64,000 bases of DNA from Megaustenia siamemsis (Eukaryota; Mollusca; Gastropoda; Stylommatophora; Ariophantidae), in assembly GCA_032433765.1 (NCBI GenBank), contig JAVIAB010000092.1, positions 40,411,218 through 40,475,217 on the forward strand, written 5' to 3'. Below the pieces are notes generated by a model. That model did not search any database and was not told the origin of the DNA. It saw only the letters and a program-made list of their open reading frames with translations. A program made the translations under genes and the position numbers. This document shows positions 34,318 to 45,245 of the stretch, piece by piece (the stretch's first letter is position 1; each line of letters opens with the position of its first letter).

Positions 34318-34945
34318 TCATCTTCATCATTGAGTGGCGTCTCCGCATCGAAGGTTGGCTACCATGGTGCGACATTCCACTCTGTCTCTTGCTTTGGTGG
34401 TGCAGATTGTCATAGACTGACTTGTCCATTTTTTGATGTTACTCGTCCGTGTTAGTCTTGGCCTGCCTCTGCCTCTTTTACCTTCTATTTTTCCTTCGAA
34501 TATTACTTTTATAAGGCTGTTGTGTCTTTTAACATGCCCCAAAAATTGCATTTGTCTTGTTTGAATTGTGTTTAGTAGTTCTCTTTTCATTTTAATTGTT
34601 TTAAAACTTTCTCGTTTGTTTTCTTTTCTTTCCACCCAATTCTACCTATTCTTCTATAAATCCACATTTCAGAGGCTTCAGTTTTCTGTTATTTTTATTG
34701 TCTAATGTCCATGTTTCTGCACCATACAGTAATATTGAGAAAATGTAACATTTTGCTTTTCTTAGTTTTAGTCCTGGTGTTATTTGTTTTGATATTAGTA
34801 TATTTTTCATGGAATTAAAATTACTTTTTGCCATTCCTATTCTTTTGTTTATTTCAGTTATACATTTTCCATCACTGGTTATTGTATGTCCCAGGTAGTT
34901 GTAGTTCTGAACTGTCTCCAGATGTATTCCTTCAACTTTGTGAAC
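34318..34945 (-). mobile_element. RTE-like LINE family A, truncated copy
   Basis: Minus strand. Two open stretches joined across a frameshift near 34,640: 'VEGIHLETVQNYNYLGHTITSDGKC..RIGMAKSNFNSMKNIL..LLYGAETWTLDNKNN', then 'KMKRELLNTIQTRQMQFLGHV..GKIEGKRGRGRPRLTRTSNI..VECRTMVANLRCGDATQ'. The tail on the plus strand is 'CATCATCTTCATCATTGAG'. The catalytic RT core is missing (5' truncation). Confidence 0.9.
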
Positions 34946-37811
34946 AACAACAACAGCTTTTAACACTTGGTAATCAATTTCTAGTAATAATAATAATAGA
35001 ATGATCATATTAATGAGAAACAATGTTCTTTATTTGCACATATTAACTCTTCATCGGGAAGGCAGGTGGCCGAATCGATAATTGTTCGCGGTCCAAACCA
35101 GCAGAACTCCGGTTCAAATTACTGTAGGGTCTTTCGGGAATGAAATGAAAACGCTTAGATGTATACCTAAAGCAACTGAGTCGGGCAAGCACATTTATTC
35201 ACCTCTTAATTAGAACTTAAAAGAAGAATCCACTAGACAAGAAAATTATGGACGATCCCTGGAAAGCATGAAATAGGACAGTTGACTTTACTAAACCAAA
35301 GGGCAGACGATGACGTGTTTATAATACAACTAGGGCGTCCATGATAAATTTGCGAGACAAACGGGCAACCATAACACAATTATTGAGCTATGAAAGGGGC
35401 ATTGACAAGTTTGTGGAGTCAAGGACCAGTAGTCGATCAGGGTTCGGGCTCACTAACGTTAAGTAGTTATTTATGAGTTCGTGACTACTATGATGATTTT
35501 CAGTATAAATAACATGGTGAGTTGGGAAAATGATTTTCACAAACTTATACATGAATCGCCAAAACCGATATCTTTCTCTCCAGTTTGAATATCATGGACT
35601 TGTTAAGCAAGTATCGATGGTTTAATTAAGAAATTAAGTGTTTATTTAAGAATTATAATGGCGAAATATATAAATTAGCTAGCCGTTATGTATAATTTAA
35701 AACAAGACAACAGCGAGAAGAGAAATGTAAACAGCATAAAATAGGAGACATTAGATGATTACTACGGAAAGTGGATAAAACAAAACGATGAACATAATAA
35801 TTTCTAGAAATATTCAATTTTCATTTTAAATTGATGTGAAAATTATAATTATAATAACAATTACGATGCTTAGATTAACCGCTTAAAACATACAAAATGT
35901 GAGAGGAAATCATCGCTATAGTCATCACGGGATTAAAGACTAGAAAAGCCTGTGTTCACACATAGCACTCTATCACTGGCAGAAGAAATCTTGGAAACAT
36001 GTTTGTCATAAGTTTATTTAATAACTCCAGTGTCACTGAACGCAAGAGTATTTGTAATTCGATCAAAAGAAGATCTCACAAGTCGCAAAAGATGCATTTC
36101 GATCTAAATCTGGCAAGTGCCTGGTAGTACAAACAGGCAATAACTCTAATATGAGGTAAACTCGATTTTACTGAAGGAGCACGAACGCTGCAGAACAAAC
36201 ATAATATATGTGATTACAACCTTTCCCTTCAGGAACATATTAGAAACATACTCATAGTGCTGGTGGAACGTCGATAAATTTGGTACATAACTATAAAAAA
36301 AAAACACTATAACGTAATGCACTGAGATCGCATACACAAGTACTGTAACATACAAACTTTCTAACAAAATAGTAATAATTATTGCTTTTTGAAAAAACAA
36401 CGTGTTTACTAAATTCACATGGACTGTCAGTCATAGTTAACCAAAATCTGAGGTTAAAATAAAGGGAATGGGCCCATGTATCCCCTGCCAACAATAATTT
36501 TCGTAACCGGAACAGAATGAATGATTAAAAAGAATGATTGACAATAGACATTCATTGAGGAATTCTAAGGAATATATTATCTATACTGAACGCTTTGAGA
36601 ACGCAGACGACATCGTTATTATCGATCATTAAATTTGTGCCGACACATGCAAGAAGTAACTGGCAGATAACACAAATAGCGGCAGACATTTAGATTGAAG
36701 CTAAATCTCAAAACAATAGATGTCATATAAAATAAACATACCATTGGTATCGAGCAGCTAAACTAATTGAGGACCCGAAGCAGTCTACGACATTTCGGCA
36801 ACAACCTTCATCATGTGCAAACCAACAAATATTTTAGGAAAGATCTACTCTAAAGCAAGAAATAATATAAATACAACAGTTGAAAGGCCAACTGTTGTAT
36901 TCTGATCAGAAAATGGCGGCCTATAAACAAAGGCCAGATTTACGTTAGTTGACGTCGAAGTTCGTCTCGTCTCTCAACCGTTACCATTGTAAGTTTATTG
37001 TACATGTCCTGCAGCTGTATTCGTGGCCTAGCATAGTATTTTATCATTTGTATGTTTTATATCTGTGCTTATCTCCCTGAAAGAATTATAGCCAAAATGA
37101 TGATCAAGCAACTTGTGGGATTAAAAAAAAAGAAAAGAATCAGGAGACAGCAGCATAACTATGAATTCACATATTCAGTAAATAGTAACACCAGATAGAG
37201 GAATCGGCAAATATACAGGTAAAAAAATATAAAGGTCGTATTGCTTTTGTCAGTTAAAAGGTTTTAGAATCGTTCAATAGAGCAGTAAAATTAAAAACCG
37301 AGAAGGATATTATCAAGCTGCATAATTTCAATGTTCTTTGTGAACTAAACTGTTAGACAAAATAACCAAGGAAAATATATTACATAAATTTATAATCGAA
37401 AAGTAGTTAGTAATTAACTACCTGAAAAAAATTAATATATTTGATAATATCAAGCGCCACAATGGCACTAAAACATAATCAATGCAGAGTACTGGTTCTT
37501 GAAAACAATGGGATCAATACATAATTTATATTAGAAAAAAAAAATAAACTACCAAGAGTATGTCTCAAGCTTATATAGATGACGTAGGAAGTACATTGGT
37601 TATGTGCTCAGAACTAACAAAAGGTGACTACAACCATGTCTTCATTTAGAAAACAGGTTATAAATGAAAACGAGGAAAACTAAAAGAATCTATACGTAGA
37701 ACAGTTATGAGAGGTGGCTACGTTATGAGCTTAATAACGATCATGCATGATCTCAAAGTGAATCGTGGGATGGGACGCGCAAAGATTTCTGCGTTGTTTG
37801 AGATCTTGAGC
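34946..37811. other. Non-coding stretch of 2.9 kb
   Basis: Mostly AT-rich DNA with no gene. At 35,055-35,150 a tRNA-like patch ('GGTGGCCGAATCG' as A box, 'GGTTCAAATTAC' as B box) may be a decayed SINE head. At 36,871-36,900 there is a perfect 12-bp inverted repeat (ATACAACAGTTG, 6-base loop). Confidence 0.4.
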
Positions 37812-38096
37812 CCGAAATCAACCAACAAACTAACTAACTAATTAATCAATCAATCAACAAACTAACTAACTAACTACCTAATTAATCAATCAACCAACAA
37901 ACTAACTAACTAACTACCTAATTAATCAATCAACCAACAAACTAACTACCTAATTAATCAATCAACCAACAAACTAATTAACTAACTACCTAATTAATCA
38001 ATCAACTAACAAACTAACTAACTACCTAATTAATCAATCAACCAACAAACAAACTAACTAACTACCTAATTAATCAATCAACTAACAAACTCACTC
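37812..38096 (+). repeat. Minisatellite of AACT/AATC tetranucleotides, ~32-40-bp units
   Basis: Recurrent block AACAAACTAACTAACTACCT then AATTAATCAATCAA, repeated about seven times with variable numbers of AACT. The array is compound: tetranucleotide slippage nested within a longer unit. Confidence 0.9.
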
Positions 38097-38184
38097 AGTT
38101 AATGACTTCCTGCAGACGTGTGGCTATACAAGAAACACATTCAGATTGACAGTTAAAAAACTGACATCCTAGACTGCACAGACC

Positions 38185-38945
38185 ACGTGATGATGAACGC
38201 TGATGAACAACAACAGAGCCCGGTCGTGGTTAATGCCGAGGTCAACGGTCTCATCTGCGATAACACCAATAAGAAAGATGCAGTCACCTATACAGACGGA
38301 TCTTAAATACAACACCAAAGAAGTGCATGGGCATTTACAGCACGCTCGGCAGGCAGAATAGTCAAGGAAGGCAGTGGTGCATATGTCATGACCACGAGTA
38401 GCATGACAATGGAGGCGATGGCAGTGACTAAGGCATTCAAATGGTTAGAGTCACAAGACTACACCCACGCATGTATACTGAGTAATTCGATGAGCATGAT
38501 TAAAAAGGTGGAGGCGGGCTCTGTACGCATGCAATGGGTGGAGTCGTTGCAGAAATCCAAAATACGTAAGGTCACCTTTGTCTATGTCCCTGGACATGCG
38601 GGAGTACGAGGAAATAAAAGAGCGGACAGGTTGGCTAGCTGCGCTGTCGTTGAAGACGGGCAACCAATGGATCGAGCGGACATCATCAATGCCCTCCGAG
38701 ATGTGGGAAGAGCAGAGGACTTCGACAAACACAGATCCACGTCACTTCTTCGGATGATGGAAATGGGAGTTAAGATGGGCACAGCCAGAAATGAGAAACT
38801 TAGTGGCCGTGTAAGAAGACTTATCAACCAACACAGAACTGGAGTCGTCAGTCGCTGGACACTGAGGGACTTGCTGAGGAGGGTATCTGAGCACCTATGG
38901 ACATGTTCGGAGTGCAATGATGATGACCCACAAATAAGTCAATAA
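38185..38945 (+). pseudogene. RNase H domain fragment, copy A (LINE-derived)
   Basis: RNase H signatures in order: TYTDGS (first Asp) followed at once by TAA (38,304-38,306), then open for ~212 codons: MTTSSMTMEAMAVTKAF (Glu), 'CILSNSMSMI' where the usual Asp is Asn, and 'VYVPGHAGVRGNKRADRLAS' (His/Asp motif). A C-terminal region with paired cysteines (LWTCSECNDDD) follows. These are features of the RNase H carried by some LINE ORF2 proteins. The stop and the Asp-to-Asn change make it inactive. The related sequence at 46,490-47,720 retains the Asp. Confidence 0.82.
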
Positions 38946-39906
38946 CAACAGAGCATACAAACTGCCATGGTTGCACATAACCTATTTGTTTTTTCCCCCC
39001 GTTTATTCAGATTCCTTTCCTTCGACCTTGGCCGCAAATCTCAACAAAACAGTTGTTGACGTCGTGCAAATGAACAATAATTTATCCCTTTAAATAAAAT
39101 ATTAAAAAAAAATAGTTTATATTAGTAGAGAGGTTAAAAAAAGAAACATGCACACAGCTGGTCGTCCTAAGTAATGTCATTCTGTACGCATCCGTTATCA
39201 GCTTAACAGCTTTGTTAACACCCACAGAAGGAAGTTTAATACAATACTGTCAGCTCTTCCCTGTGTACACACACGAATAAACGGTCTTTAAATCAAGGCA
39301 ACCGCTTGCCTGCGTTTCCCTGATGACAAATTATTGATAACAAAGCCTGGTGACATTTATTACAGGTGAAACAGGCGACAATGTCATTAAAAATGTCATA
39401 AAACTGTTAACACTCAATCACACCTACGCCCAGAAAAACTGTCCTGCACCGCATCACCGTGGCAAAAAGAACGAATCACTGGGTTCATTGGTACAGTAAC
39501 CGAATGTTCTTTAATACACACTCTATAACAGAAATCGAATTATCTTGAACATGTCGAATATAATAGTAAATGAGTGGTCTTGAAAATGTATACTGCAAGT
39601 ATAATTTTAACAAAATGATCATAAAACCGCACAATGTTTAAGTATTCAAATGATCTCAATGGTCACAGATACCAGAAGGGAAACATTAGGGTGTCGAAAG
39701 CTCCTCTCCTTTTACACACACCGTTTTTTTTTCGTTACCTTTCTCTGTACTCTCATAATTGCCTCTTTATATATTCATTCTGATTTATTCCTTTATTTCT
39801 CCTCTCATATTTGTCCCTCTATTTCTTTTCTCAGATTTGTTGCTTCTAGTTGATCTCTAAGTTTCTCCTCTCCGTTTGCCCCAACTAGTTGTCTTTTCAT
39901 TCTCTC
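38946..39906. other. Non-coding stretch
   Basis: No gene recognised; C/T-rich toward the right edge (39,700-39,905). Confidence 0.4.
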
Positions 39907-40457
39907 TAGCAAATCTTAACATCTTACAACAAACTAGCAAGTCTTTACATCTTACAACAAACTAGCAAGTCTTTACAGCTTACAACAAACTAGCAAATCT
40001 TTACATCTTACAACACACTAGCAAGTCTTTACAGCTTACAACAAACCAGCAAGTCTTTACAGCTTACAACAAACTAGCAAGTCTTAACATCTTACAACAA
40101 ACTAGCAAATCTTTACATCTTACAACAAACTAGTAAGTCTTTACATCTTACAACAAATTAGCAAGTCTTAACATCTTACAACAAACTAGCAAATATGTAC
40201 ATCTTATAACAAACTAGTAAGTCTTTACATCTTACAACAAACTAGCAAGTCTTAACATCTTACAACAAACTAGCAAATCTTTACATCTTACAACAAACTA
40301 GTAAGTCTTTACATCTTACAACAAACTAGCAAATCTTTACATCTTACAACAAACTAGCAAATCTTTACATCTTACAACAAACTAGCAAGTCTTAACATCT
40401 TACAACAAACTAGCAACTCTTTACATCTTACAACAAACTAGTAAGTCTTTACATCTT
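39907..40457 (+). repeat. 28-bp minisatellite array
   Basis: About 19 copies of a 28-bp unit made of ACTAGCAAGTCTTTACATCT and TACAACAA, with point variants (CAAATCTTT, TAAGTCTTT, CTTAACATC). Units abut with no unique spacers, so this is not a CRISPR. Confidence 0.95.
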
Positions 40458-40579
40458 GGGGATGGATCACGTGTTACTTCTCTCAGGTGGATTGTCCACT
40501 TACACATATAATTTTATTCATGGAATTTCTTGTGTTTTTTTCTTCTGGAATTTTGTGGGGTGTTTTTTTTTTTTTGGCG

Positions 40580-40914
40580 TCTCTTCTTTTTGGTATGAAT
40601 TTTATGACACGAGCTGGCACAATTAACTATATTTCACATCATCATACGAGGCAGTCATCTAGATTGAATTATGAGACTAACGCAGAACAACAGATATTGA
40701 TTCTAGTGGTCAATGAACAAAAACTTGATGACTTAGTTCTCCTATGACATAATCGTCAACAGATGCAAGATAAAATAAGCATATTTTATGAGAGATCGCA
40801 ACAGCTGGGATTGGAAATAAATAAAGATAAGACCAAGATTGTGAGAATTAATACAGTTGACAGTAACAAATAATAATAGGAGAAATATATCCACTAGAAG
40901 TACAATCTTACATA
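40580..40914 (+). mobile_element. RTE-like LINE family C, 5' part of a split copy
   Basis: Degraded reverse transcriptase palm: 'ASLLFGMNFMTRAGT', then 'EQKLDDLVLL' (the F/YADD box decayed to LDD), then in another frame 'NRQQMQDKISIFYERSQQLG', 'LEINKDKTKIVRINTVDSN', and 'LEVQSYI' where the first mariner is inserted. It continues at 43,672. Confidence 0.78.
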
Positions 40915-41173
40915 CTTAGTGCATTCAGAAAGTAACGAACCCTATCGATGTACTCAAGAACCGGTAATTCAAAATGTATGAAAATTGTACACATTATATA
41001 TTGATGTGTAAGCATCATAATCATTATCATGCAATGATAATATTTTTCAGCATTATCATGCAACATAATCCCCATCAACTTGTACAGCTTTATGCCCGTG
41101 CGCAACAAGTGCATGTATTCCTAGCCTGTACTAGCCTTTGTCTTGATCGTGTAGCCATGTTTCCCTGCATGAA

Positions 41174-42082
41174 TCACTCCTTCATCATCTTCAAACCTTG
41201 TTCCACGAAGAGTATCTTTAAATGGAACGAAGAGATGGAAATCGGATGGTGCCAAATCAGGGCTGTATGGTGGATGGGGAAGTACAGTCCAACCCAACCG
41301 GTGATTGTTCCCGTGTTGTTAGACTTGTTCACACAACGGCGCACATTGTCGTGAAGGAGAAGCAGGTCTGCTGAATTCTTGTGCGGCCGAACTCTGCGAA
41401 AACGTTGATTGAGTTTGTTCAATGTCTTAATGTAAGCGTGCGAATTGATTGTCTTCCGTCTTGTCTTTTGGGTCATTGAAGGTGTGATTCTTGTGGATGT
41501 TATATCCATATGAATCACACCTTCAATGTCCCAAAAGACACTGACCATGACCTTTCCAGCTGAAGGAGATGGCTTGAATTTCTCTATCTTTGGTGAATGT
41601 GAATGCTGCCAATCCATTGGCTGTCTTTTTGCCTCAGGTTCAAAATGATGTGGCCAGGTTTCGTCACCTGTAACAATCTTAGCCAAAAGATTATCTCCCT
41701 CAACATTGAAACGTTCAAACAGTTCAGAAGTAATTGCTTTTCTTTGCAATCGGTGTTCATTTGTGAGATTTCGTGGAACCCATCTTGCACAAACCTTAGA
41801 GAATAAGAGAGCTTTTATAACTACATTTGCACAACCAATGCTGACTGACAACTTGAAGGCCAATTGTTGAGTTGTAATGCGACTATCAGCAAGAATAATG
41901 TCCTCAGCGCATTTCAACATCTCTGTACTGGTGGCTGTGGCAGGCCGTCCACAGCGCGGCTGATAAATAAGCTCGTTTCTCCACTTTTCGATTTTTTTAT
42001 TCTCTGATACACATCGACTTACTGTGCTCCTGTCGACTGCAAAACTGTCAGACACATCACATAGGCGCTTGTGATTGTTCAC
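41174..42082 (-). pseudogene. Mariner DD34D transposase, decayed, with inverted duplication
   Basis: A 302-codon frame. Helix-turn-helix region at the N-terminus (FAVDRSTVSRCVSENKK; ITTQQLAFKLSVSIGCAN), linker WVPRNLTNEHRLQRK (mariner WVPHEL-like), first Asp in IVTGDETWPHHF, second in LLLHDN. After that the frame shifts, so the third Asp region (..PPYSPDLAPSD in relatives) is garbled. Between VFWDIEGVI and KTINSHAYIKTLNK there are about a dozen extra residues (TSTRITPSMTQK) created by a local inverted duplication at 41,464-41,538. Non-functional. Confidence 0.85.
41464..41538. repeat. Inverted duplication inside the mariner gene, 27-bp arms
   Basis: Arms 41,464-41,490 and 41,512-41,538 are reverse complements with one mismatch (core CATTGAAGGTGTGATTC), around a 21-base loop. 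The relatives at 42,458 and 63,570 lack the second arm. Confidence 0.92.
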
Positions 42083-42333
42083 AAAAGTTTCCTTCTCTAA
42101 AACGAGAAATTATATCATAATTTGCTGCCTATAACGCAAGTTGCTAACATTCTCTATTTCAACGGTTTAGTACAGTCGTATTATTTGGAATGCGATTTGG
42201 TGCACACAATCGACACATGCCATATTTAAAGTGTGCAAAGCTGTATGCTTATATGTTTATTATTAGCTGAGATAACCAATGTGATGCATGAACTTTTGAA
42301 CGCTCCGTGTATGTCTGGGCTTATATATATGTA

Positions 42334-43671
42334 GAAGGGAGGTCAAAAAGTAATGCACACCAATTTTTTTCTCGGAAACTATTCGGGCAAAATGTGTGAA
42401 ATTTTCACAGATTGTAGCTGAACATCCCCTTTACACTACCTATTTTTCAACATAATCTCAGTCCAAGCGTATTGCCTTACGCCAACGCGAAACTAGGTCA
42501 TGAATGCCTCGTTTGTACCAAGTTTTGTCCTGCTCGCGTAGCCATTTTTTAACTGCACGGATCACATCCTCATCATTGTCAAAGTGTTTCCCACGCAGGA
42601 ATTTTTTGAGTGGTCCAAACAGATGGAAATCTGAGGGAGCCAGATCAGGGCTGTAAGGAGGATGTGGCAGTACAGTCCAACCAAATTTGTTGATTGCTTC
42701 CCGTGTTACCAGACTTGTGTGAGGGCGTGCATTGTCATGTTGAAGCAACAAATCTGCAGGTGGCTTATTAGGCCGAACTCTGTGGAACCGATTTTTGAGT
42801 TTTGTCAGTGTATTGATGTAAGCTGTCGAGTTGATTGTCTCACCTCTTGTCATTACATCAACAAGAATCACACCATCAATGTCCCAGAAGACAGTGATCA
42901 TCACCTTTCCGGCTGATGGAGATGTTTTGAATTTTTTTCTTTTTGGTGACTGCGGATGATGCCATTCCATTTACTGCATTTTTGTTTCAGGCTCATAATA
43001 ATGTGCCCACGTTTCGTCACCGGTAACAATTTTTGGACAAAAACATTTCTCCTTCAACACCGAAACGCTCCAACAATTCAGAACAGAATGTTTTCCTTTG
43101 AACTCTGTGATCATTTGTTAGGCACCGAGGAACCCATCAAGCGCAAATCTTTGAATATCCGAGAGTTTTAAAAATTGCGATTGCACTTCCCTTGCTGACT
43201 GTAAGCTGCAATGCCAATTGCTGACTAGTGATACGCCTATCCTTACGAATAATGGCATCAGCCCGGTTTAACATGTCTGTGCTGGTAGCCGAGGCAACAC
43301 GTCCAGAGCGCGGTAAATCATGCAGCTCCACTCGTACACTTTCTGCAGCTTTAATTCTCTGAACCCAGCGACTAACTGTGCTCCTATCGACTGCAGAACA
43401 TTTGTACACTGCACACAGTCGTTTATGAATGTTTGCCACAGTTTCTTTTTCCGCAACCAGAAATTCTATGACAATTCGCTGTTTGTAACGGACATTGTTG
43501 ACAAGCTCCATTTTAACGGTTCATAGATTGCGTAATATTTTTCAGAATGCTGTTCAATTTGGTGCACATAATTGGAACATGTCATATTCCAAGTGTGCAA
43601 AATTTCATATTCCTATTTTTATTATTAGCCGAGAAAAAAATTGGTGTGCATTACTTTTTGACCTCCCTACG
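42334..43671 (-). mobile_element. Mariner-type transposon 2, 1.34 kb, 40-bp TIRs
   Basis: Perfect 40-bp inverted repeats (AGGGAGGTCAAAAAGTAATG.. at 42,336-42,375; mirrored at 43,629-43,668), with TA dinucleotides just outside (42,332; 43,672). Full length but with a broken transposase. It is nearly the same sequence as the element entering at 63,464, so the family spread recently. Confidence 0.92.
42458..43511 (-). pseudogene. Mariner DD34D transposase, three lesions
   Basis: Starts MELVNNVRYKQRIVIEFLVA at 43,511. The N-terminal paired helix-turn-helix regions are intact (STVSRWVQRIKAAES; ITSQQLALQLTVSKGSA). Lesions: TGA at 43,137-43,139 in 'ICA*WVPR' (Arg in relatives), a frameshift near 43,035-43,045 in a T/A run, and TAA just before MEWHHPQSPK (42,970). 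The DD34D triad is all encoded: VTGDETWAHYY, LLQHDNARPHT and SPDLAPSDFHLFGPLK, with 34 residues between the last two. The domain order and length (~345 codons) match a normal mariner transposase. Confidence 0.92.
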
Positions 43672-44240
43672 TATAACTGGGAAGGAACAGAGAACGATAC
43701 CAAAATAAGAATACAAAAAGCAAGAGGAGCATTCGTTGCACTAGGAAGAATATGGAAATCTAAAGAAATTAGGTTAAATACAAAGATAACAATTTTCAAC
43801 TCCAATTTTAAATCAGTCCTATTATATGGCTGTGAAACATGGAGAACAACAATGACAATCACGAAGACAAATCTTCATTAACGGATGCTTGTGCAGAATA
43901 AAATGATAGAAATGGCAGGACAAAATCACTAATGTAGAATAATGGAAAAGTACCAGTTTAATACTAGTGGACAAAGAGATACAACGAAGACGATGGCGCT
44001 AGATAGGACACACTGCAAAAGCCGACTAAGAGCATCACACGACAGGCCCTTTTTTGAAATCCCCAGGAGAAGAGTCAATGAAGAAGACCAAAATATTTTT
44101 TGGAAAAGACAGGTGTAATTAGAGATGACGACGATGGGGAAAAAAATGAAATTATCTTAAAAGAAAAGCAATAAACAGAAGGGCTTGGAAAGTATTTGTT
44201 GAAGACCTATGCTCCACAGGGAGTTGAAAGGTAGAAGAAA
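43672..44240 (+). mobile_element. RTE-like LINE family C, 3' part of the split copy
   Basis: Resumes the ORF left at 40,914: NWEGTENDTKIRIQKARGAF, 'VALGRIWKSKEIRLNTKI', 'SVLLYGCETWRTT', decayed 'RRWRWIGHT'-like sequence, 'INRRAWKVFVEDLCSTGS' and stop. This ending is that of a common animal RTE-type family. The frame is broken repeatedly after 43,881. Confidence 0.85.
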
Positions 44241-44631
44241 ATCAGTCATACAGTTATTGAATTTTGATCCATCTTGCGGGTCTGTTTTCTATAGCTTTGT
44301 AATAGAATGTAATTTTATTTACAAATGTATGAACTTCTTATATTACTAAAGGTCTTATCAAAGCAACAAATAAAATGGTTTATCCGGTTGAGCAAATTGC
44401 CGTGTAATTCCACACCAACCACACAGGGTTTTTATTAAGAATGTAGAGGTGGCGATCATGGTTGGTCCAGAGTATGTTGGCGTGATAACATCAAATAAAT
44501 TACATAAAAGCGTCATCATACGATTGTGTTTTGTACAGCTAGAACGCCTTCATAAGCGTACAGTGAATATGGCGTTAGTGGTCATATTCATCCAGCAGTT
44601 ATGAGCAACGACACATTTTTGGAATGTGTGG
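44241..44631. other. Non-coding stretch
   Basis: Nothing recognised. Confidence 0.4.
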
Positions 44632-44778
44632 TTGGTATCACACCTCGCCGCCTTTACTTTCCCAAAAAATGTCTGGTATACATTTTTAGGGTATACGGGA
44701 ACCCCTGAGCCTTGTCAGTCTGGAAAATCCCGGACTCCTAATCAGGAGCGGTGCACTAACCACTCAGCCACAGAGAAT
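44632..44778 (-). mobile_element. tRNA-derived SINE, second type, short copy
   Basis: Minus-strand head 'TCTGTGGCTGAGTGGTTAGT' gives an A box (TGGCTGAGTGG). A GGGATTTTCC phrase stands at the B-box position. The body ends 'TTTTTTGGGAAAGTAAAGGCGG', echoing the 'CTGGGAAAGTAAAGC.GCACGGGCG' of the main SINE, so the two may share a body module with different tRNA heads. Confidence 0.6.
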
Positions 44779-45245
44779 CATAACAGAAATGATTGATCAA
44801 AAGAAAAAACTGGAATAAAAGCTAATCCGTAGAATACTAGAACATATTTTTTTGTTTAAACTAAACTCTAAAACTAATCTGGTAAAATAATAGGAAATGA
44901 TAAAGAAGCATAAACGCTAAAAGTTAATCCGGGAGAATAATAATAATAATAGCCAAGTTTTTAGAACGTTTCCAGTATTCCTTTTTCATTGTTAACCATA
45001 ATGTTGACATTGTCCAGTAAGATAATTTACTTGTTATTGTATTCAGTAGACAGTACAACCTGCGACTGAATTGCAGGTATGCTCGGGGAGGAAAATAAAA
45101 CAATTCTATAGCTTGTGAATAAGAATATTTTGTGAAAGAGCAGAGTCAATCGTAGGTGGATGACAACGGAAAACCGCTTTATGTAGTCCTAATAGCATCA
45201 TAGGAAATGATACAAAAGAAAGAAAATCTAAATGTTAATAAACTC
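44779..45245. other. Non-coding stretch
   Basis: AT-rich, nothing recognised. Confidence 0.4.

Larger units (their letters stand above)
40915..42309 (-). mobile_element. Mariner-type transposon 1 (decayed)
   Basis: Bounded by TA (40,913-40,914; 42,310-42,311). The ends are imperfect inverted repeats sharing GC(A/G)TTCA(G/A)AAAGT. A related transposase runs on the minus strand. The element lies within LINE family C, 25 bp from a second mariner in the same orientation. Confidence 0.75.

Noticed and set aside
39907..40457. CRISPR-like 28-bp repeat
   Set aside because: Units are contiguous with no unique spacers, and the context is an animal genome.
40974..41354. A 126-codon plus-strand frame
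   Set aside because: Shadow of the decayed mariner transposase on the other strand.
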